Source: Sinanaerobacter chloroacetimidivorans (GTDB lineage Bacteria; Bacillota; Clostridia; Peptostreptococcales; Anaerovoracaceae). From it: a DNA stretch of 64,000 bases. A program made the translations under genes and the position numbers. Every line of letters begins with the position of its first letter. The stretch's first letter is position 1. The stretch is taken from positions 204,384-268,383 of the forward strand of contig NZ_JAGSND010000005.1 of the NCBI RefSeq assembly GCF_018128545.1, written 5' to 3'. Positions 33,342 to 41,864 of the stretch are shown piece after piece. The notes below the pieces were generated by a model, which was not told where the DNA came from, did no database searches, and saw only the letters and a list, made by a program, of their open reading frames with translations.

Positions 33342-34187
33342 ATGATAGATACTTTTAATAATCTCATGTCCGGAGTGGGATTTTCGGATGTGATCGATAT
33401 CCTCATTGTGGGCTTTGTTATTTATAAGATCTTGGGATTCATTAGGGAAACCAGAGCAGAGCAGCTTGTAAAAGGGCTGCTGATTTTGGTTGCAATCACT
33501 TTCATTTCCGATATCTTTAATTTATATACGCTGAACTGGATTCTTGAAAATGCCTTCCAGCTGGGAGTTGTAGCCCTGGTTGTTGTTTTTCAGCCGGAAC
33601 TCAGGAGAGCCCTGGAATATGTGGGCAGGAGCAAATTTATCCCGCCGCAGTTCGCTCAGTTGGATAAAGAGAAGGCAAAGCTGGTTACTGCGGCGATCAT
33701 TAAAGCAGTTGATTTCTTTTCCAATAACAAGGTGGGAGCTTTGATCATCATGGAACGGGAGACCGCTTTAAATGATATTATAGAAACCGGTACAATCATT
33801 GATGCGGAGATCTCCACGGAGCTGCTGGGCAATCTCTTTTATGAGGGAGCGCCTCTCCATGACGGAGCCACCATCGTAAGAGGAGATCGAATTATTGCAG
33901 CAGGCTGCGTACTGCCTCTTACCCAGAGTAAAACACTGAGCAAGGATCTGGGAACCAGACATCGTGCAGGTATAGGTATTACCGAGAATTCAGATGCCAT
34001 CTCTCTCATCGTATCGGAAGAAAGCGGAATTATCTCCATTGCCGTCGACGGCAAGCTTTCTCGATTCCTTGACATTAAGACCGTTGAAAAGACGCTTTTG
34101 AATATTTACTTGAGCCAGATCAGTGAAGAAAAGGTAAAAGTACCTTTCTTGAATTTATTATTCAGGAGGCGTAAGGATGCCGAATAG
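33342..34187 (+). CDS. cdaA: Diadenylate cyclase CdaA
   Basis: 281 residues. Three N-terminal membrane segments (about 15-100) are followed by the DAC domain with both catalytic signatures, GAPLHDGATIV (DGA) and LGTRHRAGIGI (RHR). It makes cyclic di-AMP from two ATP at the membrane; the nucleotide controls potassium uptake, turgor and wall synthesis in Firmicutes. First gene of the conserved order cdaA-cdaR-glmM-glmS, with an 11-nt overlap with cdaR. GGGAGAAGAGATCT precedes the ATG. Confidence 0.97.
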   Translation: MIDTFNNLMSGVGFSDVIDILIVGFVIYKILGFIRETRAEQLVKGLLILVAITFISDIFNLYTLNWILENAFQLGVVALVVVFQPELRRALEYVGRSKFIPPQFAQLDKEKAKLVTAAIIKAVDFFSNNKVGALIIMERETALNDIIETGTIIDAEISTELLGNLFYEGAPLHDGATIVRGDRIIAAGCVLPLTQSKTLSKDLGTRHRAGIGITENSDAISLIVSEESGIISIAVDGKLSRFLDIKTVEKTLLNIYLSQISEEKVKVPFLNLLFRRRKDAE

Positions 34188-35382
34188 CAATACCTTTTAT
34201 AAAATTGTATCCCTTGTAATTGCCATTGCACTCTGGGCATATGTTATGGTGAATGAAGATCCCATGAAAAAACAGACCATACCTGATGTTCCGGTGCAGC
34301 TTTTGAATGTGGAAAATCTTACTGCGAAGGGTTATGCCCTTTCCGGGGAGATTAACTTTACCGTGGATGTAGTTGTTGAAGGAAGACGGGCCGATCTGGC
34401 CAAAATTTCCTCCAATGACTTTACAGCCAGTGCAGATTTATACGGATACAGCATCGGAAAGAATTATATTCCGGTGGTGATTTCCGCACCGGACGGTATT
34501 ACGGTAGAAAACAGAACTGAAAAAATAGTTGTAAACATAGAAGAATTGGTAGCGGTAGCCAAGGATGTCAAGGTGGCCTTTATCGGGCAGTTTGAAAACG
34601 GTGTGGAGGCCGGACAGATCGTCACTCAGCCGGAACAGGTAGAGGTTTCCGGAGCAAAATCCGAAGTAAGTGCCGTAGCCTTTATTAAAGCGGAGGTGTC
34701 TGCTTCCAAGCTGACAGCGGAAGGCTCCACCATACAGGCAAAAGCAGTAGCTGTGAATAACTCCGGTGATGTAGTAGACAACGTAAGATTGTCTTCCTCC
34801 TATATCGACGTTTCAGCCAGGCTCTACCGCGTAAAGGAAATTCCGCTTCGCGTGGAAATCTTGGGACAGGTGGCTCCTATCTATGAGGTAACCAATTTAC
34901 AGGTGCCTTCCAGTGTAAAAATAAAAGGACCCCAGGAATTGATCGCGGGGATTTCGGAGGTTGCCGCCAGCCCGGTGGATATCAGCCAGGTTGTCAGCAC
35001 GAGTAAATTACCGCTGGAAATCGGTCTGCCTGATGGGGTGGAACTAGCCTCAGGGTATGAAAATATCGCAGTGGATATTACCATAAAACCCGTTGCTACA
35101 AAACAATTTACCTATACGGCAGATGAGATTATGATTGAAGGGCTGGAGGAAGAAGCAAATATCTCGATTACCACACCGCAAATCACGGTAGTTGCCTCCG
35201 GAAGCGAGGCCGTCATTGCGGGCTTGAAGAAAGAAGATTTGGAACCTTATATTGACCTGGATACGGCATCACTGCTGTCCGCCACGGCCAAGGTACTGGT
35301 TCGTTACGATAAACAGCTGGGACATATTGCAGTGGATCCCGAAGAAGTTCACATCATGTTAAATCAGACAGAAGGAGATTAA
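34177..35382 (+). CDS. cdaR: YbbR-domain regulator of diadenylate cyclase (CdaR)
   Basis: 401 residues. One N-terminal membrane anchor (IVSLVIAIALWAYVMVNEDP) is followed by about four YbbR repeats in an extracytoplasmic tail (approximate starts 35, 120, 205 and 295; for example PVQLLNVENL and PLRVEILGQVAP). CdaR binds and modulates CdaA. It overlaps cdaA by 11 nt and lies 2 nt before glmM. Confidence 0.94.
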   Translation: MPNSNTFYKIVSLVIAIALWAYVMVNEDPMKKQTIPDVPVQLLNVENLTAKGYALSGEINFTVDVVVEGRRADLAKISSNDFTASADLYGYSIGKNYIPVVISAPDGITVENRTEKIVVNIEELVAVAKDVKVAFIGQFENGVEAGQIVTQPEQVEVSGAKSEVSAVAFIKAEVSASKLTAEGSTIQAKAVAVNNSGDVVDNVRLSSSYIDVSARLYRVKEIPLRVEILGQVAPIYEVTNLQVPSSVKIKGPQELIAGISEVAASPVDISQVVSTSKLPLEIGLPDGVELASGYENIAVDITIKPVATKQFTYTADEIMIEGLEEEANISITTPQITVVASGSEAVIAGLKKEDLEPYIDLDTASLLSATAKVLVRYDKQLGHIAVDPEEVHIMLNQTEGD

Positions 35383-35384
35383 TT

Positions 35385-36734
35385 ATGGGAAGATTATTTG
35401 GAACAGACGGAGTCAGGGGCGTGGCCAATTCAGAGCTGACACCGGAACTGGCGTTTAATCTTGGCAAAGCCGGGGCTTTTGTGCTCAGCAAGGATCAGCA
35501 AAGGCCTGTAGTTTTGATTGCCAAGGATACAAGAATATCTGGAGATATGCTGGAGGATGCCATCAGTGCCGGAATTCTGGCAATGGGAGGCAACGTTATC
35601 AAGGTTGGGGTGTTACCTACACCGGCAGTTGCATATTTAGTGAAATACTATAAAGCAGATGCCGGCGTTGTCATTTCTGCCTCTCACAATCCCTTTGAAT
35701 ATAATGGAATTAAATTTTTCAACGGAGAAGGTTTTAAGCTGGATGATGATATTGAAGATGAAATTGAAGACATCATACTTAGAAATATTGATGTAAACAG
35801 CCATATTACAGGCGACAGACTGGGCCGATGCCTGGAAGCCGAAGAGGATGCACTGACCCTTTACGCTGAATTTCTGAAAAGTACCATAGACGAGAAGCTT
35901 GACGGCTATAAGCTGGTCATCGACTGTGCCAACGGCGCCTCCTATAAAGTGGCGGAAAAGGTTCTGCAGGAACTGGGAGCTGAGGTTATCGCCATCCACA
36001 ATGAACCCAATGGAGTCAATATCAATGAACACTGCGGGTCCACCCATCCTGAAGACTTACAGAAGAGGGTGGTAAAAGAGCAGGCTCATCTGGGTCTGGC
36101 CTTTGACGGAGATGCCGACAGGCTCATTGCTGTAGATGAAAAGGGCAATCTAATAGACGGAGATAAAATGATCTATATCTGTACGAAAATGTTGAAGGCT
36201 CAGGGAACGCTGCCAGGGGATATGGTAACGGCAACAGTTATGAGCAACATCGGGTTCCATCGTGCCGTCGAAGGAATTCAGTGCAGTGTGGAAACCACCC
36301 AGGTAGGAGACCGCTATGTCCTTGAGAGCATGCTGAAAACGGGATGCGTTATCGGCGGAGAACAGTCAGGGCATATCATATTCCTGAATCATACCACGAC
36401 GGGGGATGGAATTCTTTCTGCCCTTCAATTACTTAAGGCAATTAAAAAATCCGGCAAAAATCCATCGGAGCTGGCTGCAGAGGTGACAATCTATCCTCAG
36501 GTTTTAAGAAATGCGGTCATAAAAAATGAAAACAAGAAAAAATACATGAATGATCCGGAGATCAGCAAAGAAATCAAGAGACTGGAAGATACAATGGCGG
36601 GAGAAGGCAGAGTTCTCATACGCCCGTCAGGAACCGAGCCTATGGTCAGAGTGATGATCGAGGGTAAGGATATTGAAAATATAACAATATTAGCGGAAAG
36701 CTTAGCAAGTTTGCTTACGCAAAGACTTGGATAG
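35385..36734 (+). CDS. glmM: Phosphoglucosamine mutase
   Basis: 449 residues. The N-terminal GRLFGTDGVRGVAN, the phospho-serine loop in VVISASHNPFEYNGIK (Ser about 101), the metal-binding LAFDGDADRLIAVD and the sugar-binding GGEQSGHI and RPSGTEPMVRVM loops are all intact. It converts glucosamine 6-phosphate to glucosamine 1-phosphate for peptidoglycan. GlmM is known to bind and inhibit CdaA in relatives, which fits the shared operon. Confidence 0.97.
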   Translation: MGRLFGTDGVRGVANSELTPELAFNLGKAGAFVLSKDQQRPVVLIAKDTRISGDMLEDAISAGILAMGGNVIKVGVLPTPAVAYLVKYYKADAGVVISASHNPFEYNGIKFFNGEGFKLDDDIEDEIEDIILRNIDVNSHITGDRLGRCLEAEEDALTLYAEFLKSTIDEKLDGYKLVIDCANGASYKVAEKVLQELGAEVIAIHNEPNGVNINEHCGSTHPEDLQKRVVKEQAHLGLAFDGDADRLIAVDEKGNLIDGDKMIYICTKMLKAQGTLPGDMVTATVMSNIGFHRAVEGIQCSVETTQVGDRYVLESMLKTGCVIGGEQSGHIIFLNHTTTGDGILSALQLLKAIKKSGKNPSELAAEVTIYPQVLRNAVIKNENKKKYMNDPEISKEIKRLEDTMAGEGRVLIRPSGTEPMVRVMIEGKDIENITILAESLASLLTQRLG

Positions 36735-36746
36735 GGGGAATACAAT

Positions 36747-38576
36747 ATGTGTGGGATCGTCGGTTATATCGGGGATGGCAATGCCAGCGAAATTATTATT
36801 GATGGGCTGAAAAAACTGGAGTACCGGGGATACGATTCTTCTGGTATCGCAATTTTCAACAAAGGAAAACTCGAAGTACGAAAATATAAAGGCAGAATCG
36901 CCAACCTGGAGGCAGCTATTGCCGGTGAACACTTTGAAAGCAAAATCGGGATCGGGCATACCCGTTGGGCTACCCACGGAGCACCTTCCGATGTGAATGC
37001 TCATCCTCACAGCAATATGGATCAATCCATAGCCATCGTTCACAATGGAATCATCGAGAACTATGTGGAGCTGAAAGAGTGGCTGATCAAAGAACATCAG
37101 GTCGCCTTTAACTCAGAAACCGATACGGAAGTCATCGCGCATCTGATCAGCGTTTTTTACGAAGGTGATCTTGTAGATGCGGTATACAAAGCGGTGGAAA
37201 AGATGAGAGGCGCCTACGGCATAGGAGTCATTTGCAGCAAAGAGCCGGATAAAATGGTTGCGGTAAGAAAGGATAGCCCTCTGGTGGTAGGCCTTGGCGA
37301 AGGCTGTAACTTTATCGCTTCCGATATCCCAGCCCTGTTAAAGCATGTAAGAAAGATTTATCTCATTGAAAATAATGAAACCGTAGTTCTGACGGAGAAT
37401 AACGTAAAAATTTACAATGCTGACAGAAAAGAAGTAAAGCGTGAAGTTTTCAACGTAACCTGGGATGCCGACGCGGCGGAAAAAGAGGGCTACGACCACT
37501 TCATGCTAAAGGAAATCCATGAACAGCCGAAGGGAATCTATGAAACACTGAACCGTCGCCTCGATGACAACGGAATGATCAAGCTGGACGGGATCTCTCT
37601 GACAAAGGAAGAGTTGGATCGATTCAATAAAGTATATATCGTCGCCTGCGGAACGGCCTATCATGCCGGTCTGGTAGGAAAATTCGTCATTGAAAAGCTG
37701 GCAAAGATCCCTGTGGAAATCGATGTGGCTTCGGAATTCCGTTACCGGGATCCTTTTGTAGATGATAAGACTTTATTTATCGCCATCAGCCAGTCCGGGG
37801 AGACGCTGGATACCTTGGCTGCCCTGAGAGAGGCGAAAAACAAGGGGGCCCGTATTTTATCCATCGTAAACGTGGTGGGCAGTTCTGTGGCTAGAGAATC
37901 AGATGATGTTTTCTATACCTGGGCCGGGCCTGAAATTGCCGTTGCTTCCACCAAAGCATATACGACCCAGCTGGTCTGCCTGTATTTGATCGCTCTTTAT
38001 ATGGGCTATACCAAAGGCGTTGTGGAGGATGCGACTTATCACAAATATATTGAGGAATTAAAGGCAGTCCCAGATAAATTAAGAGAAGTACTGGCACAGG
38101 AAGAGCAAATCCGGAATATTGCCAAAGAGCTATATAAGAGAGAGCAGGTTTTCTTTATCGGAAGAGGGCTGGATTCCGGTGTTTCCTATGAAGGTTCGCT
38201 GAAATTAAAGGAAATCTCCTATATCAATTCCTTTGCCATCGCCGCCGGAGAACTGAAGCATGGTACCATCGCTCTTATCGAACAGGATACGCTGGTCATC
38301 GCTCTGGCTACCCAAGATCGGCTCTTCGAGAAAATGCTTTCCAATATACAGGAAGTAAAGGCCAGAGGGGCTTATGTCATCGGCTTGGCGAAGGAAAACA
38401 ACAGAGAGATCGAAAAACAGTCCAACCGGGTGATCTATATACCGGAATGCATGGATGAAATCACACCGCTGCTGTCAGTGGTTCCGCTGCAGATTTTAGC
38501 CTACGATATTGCAAAGCTGAGAGGCTGTGATATCGATAAACCGAAGAATCTGGCGAAGTCGGTGACGGTGGAGTAA
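36747..38576 (+). CDS. glmS: Glucosamine-6-phosphate synthase (isomerizing)
   Basis: 609 residues. MCGIVGYIGDG gives the Cys nucleophile after removal of Met, with GIGHTRWATHG and HNGIIENY in the glutaminase domain (1-240). The two SIS isomerase domains carry CGTAYHAGL and SQSGETLDTLAAL (about 300-420) and FIGRGLDSGVSYEGSLKLKEISY (about 465-490). It ends with LAKSVTVE as in all GlmS. Only 12 nt separate it from glmM, so there is no room for a glmS ribozyme; control must be at the operon or activity level. Confidence 0.98.
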   Translation: MCGIVGYIGDGNASEIIIDGLKKLEYRGYDSSGIAIFNKGKLEVRKYKGRIANLEAAIAGEHFESKIGIGHTRWATHGAPSDVNAHPHSNMDQSIAIVHNGIIENYVELKEWLIKEHQVAFNSETDTEVIAHLISVFYEGDLVDAVYKAVEKMRGAYGIGVICSKEPDKMVAVRKDSPLVVGLGEGCNFIASDIPALLKHVRKIYLIENNETVVLTENNVKIYNADRKEVKREVFNVTWDADAAEKEGYDHFMLKEIHEQPKGIYETLNRRLDDNGMIKLDGISLTKEELDRFNKVYIVACGTAYHAGLVGKFVIEKLAKIPVEIDVASEFRYRDPFVDDKTLFIAISQSGETLDTLAALREAKNKGARILSIVNVVGSSVARESDDVFYTWAGPEIAVASTKAYTTQLVCLYLIALYMGYTKGVVEDATYHKYIEELKAVPDKLREVLAQEEQIRNIAKELYKREQVFFIGRGLDSGVSYEGSLKLKEISYINSFAIAAGELKHGTIALIEQDTLVIALATQDRLFEKMLSNIQEVKARGAYVIGLAKENNREIEKQSNRVIYIPECMDEITPLLSVVPLQILAYDIAKLRGCDIDKPKNLAKSVTVE

Positions 38577-38629
38577 AAGCAAATCATCGCACATAAAAAT
38601 ATCAGGGTACATTATCACAAATTATTCTA

Positions 38630-38667
38630 AAAACGACTAAAATATAAATTTAAATTTTAGTCGTTTT
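38630..38667 (+). terminator. Terminator of the cda-glm operon
   Basis: AAAACGACTAAAAT / ATTTTAGTCGTTTT arms around a short A/T loop. Confidence 0.85.
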
Positions 38668-38958
38668 ATTATGTCTTAAATATTTTAAAATACTTTATAA
38701 TGACGTAAACAAATAGAAATATCTGAAAAGACTCCATATACCGTACACAACACATAAAAACAGGATGTTCATTTGAGCATCTCGTTTTTTATTGCTTTCA
38801 GAGGTAAGAGGACGAGAACCTGATGCATGAGTGCAAATAATCTTAGGGAGGTAACAGTTCAGCCCTGCAACTCTGCAAGGCATTATTTATTCCAACAATC
38901 AAAGAAATTGAATTTATCGATGATTTATTACATTAATAAACTAATATATCGAAATTTG
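38668..38958. other. Intergenic region with possible structured RNA
   Basis: A small hairpin GATGTTC/GAGCATC with a T run (about 38763-38790) is followed at about 38800-38885 by a block with two TGCA-N4-TGCA hairpins. Their loops are complementary (GAGT with ACTC), and an AGGG/CCCT stem also occurs. It faintly resembles the 3' core of cobalamin or c-di-AMP riboswitches but matches neither well. No gene seen. Confidence 0.3.
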
Positions 38959-38987
38959 TTTGCTGTATCGAAATATTGGTATATAAT
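38959..38987 (+). promoter_or_regulatory. Promoter of the SLH-protein gene
   Basis: TTTGCT, 17 nt, TATAAT. TATCGAAAT occurs at 38947 and again at 38966 in the spacer, a 19-nt direct repeat that could bind a regulator. Confidence 0.5.
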
Positions 38988-39018
38988 GGAAGCAAACAAC
39001 TTACAAGGAGGGTGCTTT

Positions 39019-41772
39019 ATGAGACAACGTAAGGTTACAGCAATAATTTTAGCAATTTGTCTAGTGTTAACAATGACACCGACGATGGTTTTCGCAGAGA
39101 CTCCAGCAGGTACAGACTCAAAAGCGAATCTTATTAAATTCTATGATGTCAATGGGCATTGGGCATCGGAAGCCGTCAATAAATGGGCAGGTTACGGTGT
39201 TGTAAAGGGAGACGACAGAGGTTTTCGTCCGGATGATCCTATTACCAGAGCTGAAATGGCAGTAATTTTGGATAATTTGATGGGTTATCAGGCAAAATCG
39301 GCCAACCCGTTTTCAGATGTTAAAAATGGTGCCTGGTACGCAGATGCCGTACTGAAGGCAAATGCGGCAGAGGTCCTGCAAGGGGATACTCAGGGTAATG
39401 CGGCTCCTACAGCAAATATAACTCGGGAGCAAGCTGCCGTAATGCTGGCCCGTGCCTTCGGAGTTGATGAAAACAGTGGAGAAAAAACTTCATTCAATGA
39501 TAGAGCCAGTATCGCTTCATGGGCCAGGCCTTTGGTCTTCGGTATGGAAGCTAATAAATATATCGGCGGTATGGGTGATTGGAGCTTTGCTCCAAAAGCC
39601 AATGTGACCAGGGCTCAGGTCGTAACTATGATTGACAATGCCGTCAAGGCATATTACACGGCGGCAGGAACCTATAAGGAAGATGTAAAACCTGAGACGG
39701 CAGGAGCAAACGCTGTTGCAATCGTCAAAGTCGGCGGAGTCATAATAAAGGATGCAAAGATATCTGGCGATCTTATTATTGCAGAAGGTGTCGGAGAAGG
39801 TGAATTTACTCTGGACGGTACAAACGTCACAGGAAAAATGATTACTCGCGGAGGTGGTGAAAATTCAATTCTCATCATCAACGGAGCCGCAGTTGATGGC
39901 AAAGTCATTGTTGAAAAGAGAAACGGGGCACTCAGAATCGTATCAGACGGAGTTGAACTTGCCTATTTACAGGCAGAGACAGAGGTAATACTGGTAGGCA
40001 ATTATGAGAACGTTACGATCGGTGAAGGAGCAGTAGTGGAAATCAGGGGCAATGCTGCAAATGTCATAGTGGAAACCAAGGCAACGGTAACTGTTGACAA
40101 GGATGCAAAAGTCGGAACTCTGACCGTTCAATCTGAAGCAGAAGGCGCTAAAGTAACCGTATCCGGTACATTGACGGAAGTAAAAACAGAAGCACAAAAT
40201 ACAGAAATCGTAGCAACAGAAACCGCTAGAATCGCAAAGATTGAAGCAACTTCCGGTTCTGCAGGAACAAATATTGAGATAGACAAGAAAGCACAGATAA
40301 AAACTCTCTCTAGTGATGCCGAAATCACGGTCACCGGAGAGGGAACCGTTCAGGCAGTCGAAGGAACAGGCTCGGTAACCAATCAGGAAACCGGGGCCTC
40401 TATCCAGCCTTCCGCACCGATATCAGGTGGCGGCGGTGGAGGCAGCGGCAGCAGAGACAGAAGCAGTGGAGCCGAAGCTGCCCCAGTCCTGACCAGCGCC
40501 ACCATATACAAAACCACCGCAAAATTAAACGAATCCCTGAAAGCCGTACCGATCTTTGATAAAAGCGGAGGCACAGCCTCTTATCAATGGTATCGCGCTA
40601 CAGGCAGCGCAATCAACACAGCTTCGGATACCGCAATCGAGACAAACGGGACAGGCGCAGCTTATATCCTGACAGCTGACGATGTGGGCAGTTACATTTA
40701 CTGTGTGGTCACAGCGGCTGGCTCCACCACAGGCGGCAGCAAGAATACAAATATAATCGGGCCTGTAAGCGCAACACCGGCTCAGTCCGTCGCAACTTTG
40801 CAGAGCCTTGGCGCCTATTATACGAATGATACCGGGGACGCCATCGATTTGCCTATCCTGGGATTTTCTCCCACAACTACGTCCTATGCAGTTACGATTT
40901 ATGAGCCTTTTTTCAAGAATGATGAACATATCGATCTTGTACCGGTCGTAACTCCAGGGTCAAATGCCGTGATCGAAGAGAACAACGGCGTTGATATCGC
41001 AAACAACACAGGAACCGCCAGGGTCATCGTAGCCGCGGAAGACGGAAGGACGACGAACCGGTATGACGTGAGTTTTAAGATTGAACGAAGACACGTGGTA
41101 ATTTATCCGGACCGGGAGCTTGTCTACAATGATGGTGTAGATAAGATGATCATTAATGTAACCGGGACAAACGCTGCCGGAACATATATATCCGGTGATA
41201 TATTAAGATCCGGAACGGTCACCGTGAAAGATAACGGTACGGAGCTTGTGCGAAACACTGATTACAGTATCGATCTAAATAAAGGTAAAATCAGTTTGTT
41301 TGATGATACGGAGGGCAAGCATACCATCGAACTCATCATAGAAACCTCCGACGGGCTTACAATGTCCGATTCAACGGATATCTACCTGGCACCGACATGG
41401 GCTGATCTCAGCTATGACGCGGGCTTAAAAGGCAACGGAACCGTTGAATTATACCGTTACACACTGTATAACGGAGAAGGAGAGTTGGCTAACAAAATAA
41501 CAGGGAGCGGTACCAACGCCGGTTCTGCTCAGGCGCTCTACATCTCGGGTTCTGCGATAGAAGGAAAGCGGATCAACTCAGTGGTCGTGGACAGGGTATA
41601 TCAGGATTACTCCAAGACCAATGACCTTACAGAAGAATTTATTATGAATGGTGGATGGGTGCTCATCATGCCCTTTGGGACAACGATCATAACAATCAGC
41701 GTAGAGGACGTTATAATTGGACAAACGGAAATCACCGGTGAAGTGTCCATAGCATTCGCGATAAATCCGTAA
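39019..41772 (+). CDS. S-layer-homology surface protein with beta-sandwich domains
   Basis: 917 residues from the ATG at 39019 (AAGGAGGGTGCTTT upstream). Signal peptide MRQRKVTAIILAICLVLTM, cleaved near VFAE. Three SLH domains follow (about 38-85, 95-150, 160-215: HWASEAVNKWAGYGVVKGDD; ITREQAAVMLARAF; VTRAQVVTMIDNAV), which anchor proteins to pyruvylated wall polymer. Next is a Val/Thr/Gly-rich region (about 225-445) looking like a beta-helix, a Gly/Ser linker (GGGGGSGSRDRSS), an Ig-like segment, a cadherin-like beta-sandwich (LGFSPTTTSYAV) and a further beta domain to the end. Role: adhesin or S-layer component. It is followed by a membrane polymer ligase-like gene. Confidence 0.93.
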   Translation: MRQRKVTAIILAICLVLTMTPTMVFAETPAGTDSKANLIKFYDVNGHWASEAVNKWAGYGVVKGDDRGFRPDDPITRAEMAVILDNLMGYQAKSANPFSDVKNGAWYADAVLKANAAEVLQGDTQGNAAPTANITREQAAVMLARAFGVDENSGEKTSFNDRASIASWARPLVFGMEANKYIGGMGDWSFAPKANVTRAQVVTMIDNAVKAYYTAAGTYKEDVKPETAGANAVAIVKVGGVIIKDAKISGDLIIAEGVGEGEFTLDGTNVTGKMITRGGGENSILIINGAAVDGKVIVEKRNGALRIVSDGVELAYLQAETEVILVGNYENVTIGEGAVVEIRGNAANVIVETKATVTVDKDAKVGTLTVQSEAEGAKVTVSGTLTEVKTEAQNTEIVATETARIAKIEATSGSAGTNIEIDKKAQIKTLSSDAEITVTGEGTVQAVEGTGSVTNQETGASIQPSAPISGGGGGGSGSRDRSSGAEAAPVLTSATIYKTTAKLNESLKAVPIFDKSGGTASYQWYRATGSAINTASDTAIETNGTGAAYILTADDVGSYIYCVVTAAGSTTGGSKNTNIIGPVSATPAQSVATLQSLGAYYTNDTGDAIDLPILGFSPTTTSYAVTIYEPFFKNDEHIDLVPVVTPGSNAVIEENNGVDIANNTGTARVIVAAEDGRTTNRYDVSFKIERRHVVIYPDRELVYNDGVDKMIINVTGTNAAGTYISGDILRSGTVTVKDNGTELVRNTDYSIDLNKGKISLFDDTEGKHTIELIIETSDGLTMSDSTDIYLAPTWADLSYDAGLKGNGTVELYRYTLYNGEGELANKITGSGTNAGSAQALYISGSAIEGKRINSVVVDRVYQDYSKTNDLTEEFIMNGGWVLIMPFGTTIITISVEDVIIGQTEITGEVSIAFAINP

Positions 41773-41798
41773 GGCAATTTTTTCAGAATATCATTCCA

Positions 41799-41864
41799 TT
41801 GTCCTACCGGGGAGTTGCGTTCTCTGGTGGGACAATTTATTGAATTCAATGAGCGGTAGGACAA
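41799..41864 (+). promoter_or_regulatory. Alternative hairpins that may gate the ligase-like gene
   Basis: TTGTCCTACC (41799-41808) can pair with GGTGGGACAA (41826-41835, extended to 15 bp with wobbles), or perfectly with GGTAGGACAA (41855-41864). The latter contains the only ribosome site and the first base of the start codon at 41864. Confidence 0.45.

Noticed and set aside
36720..36760. glmS ribozyme
   Set aside because: Only 12 nt separate glmM from glmS; there is no space for the ribozyme.
38800..38885. Cobalamin or c-di-AMP riboswitch
   Set aside because: Only short stretches resemble either family; the conserved core strings are not complete, so it is kept only as a possible structured RNA.
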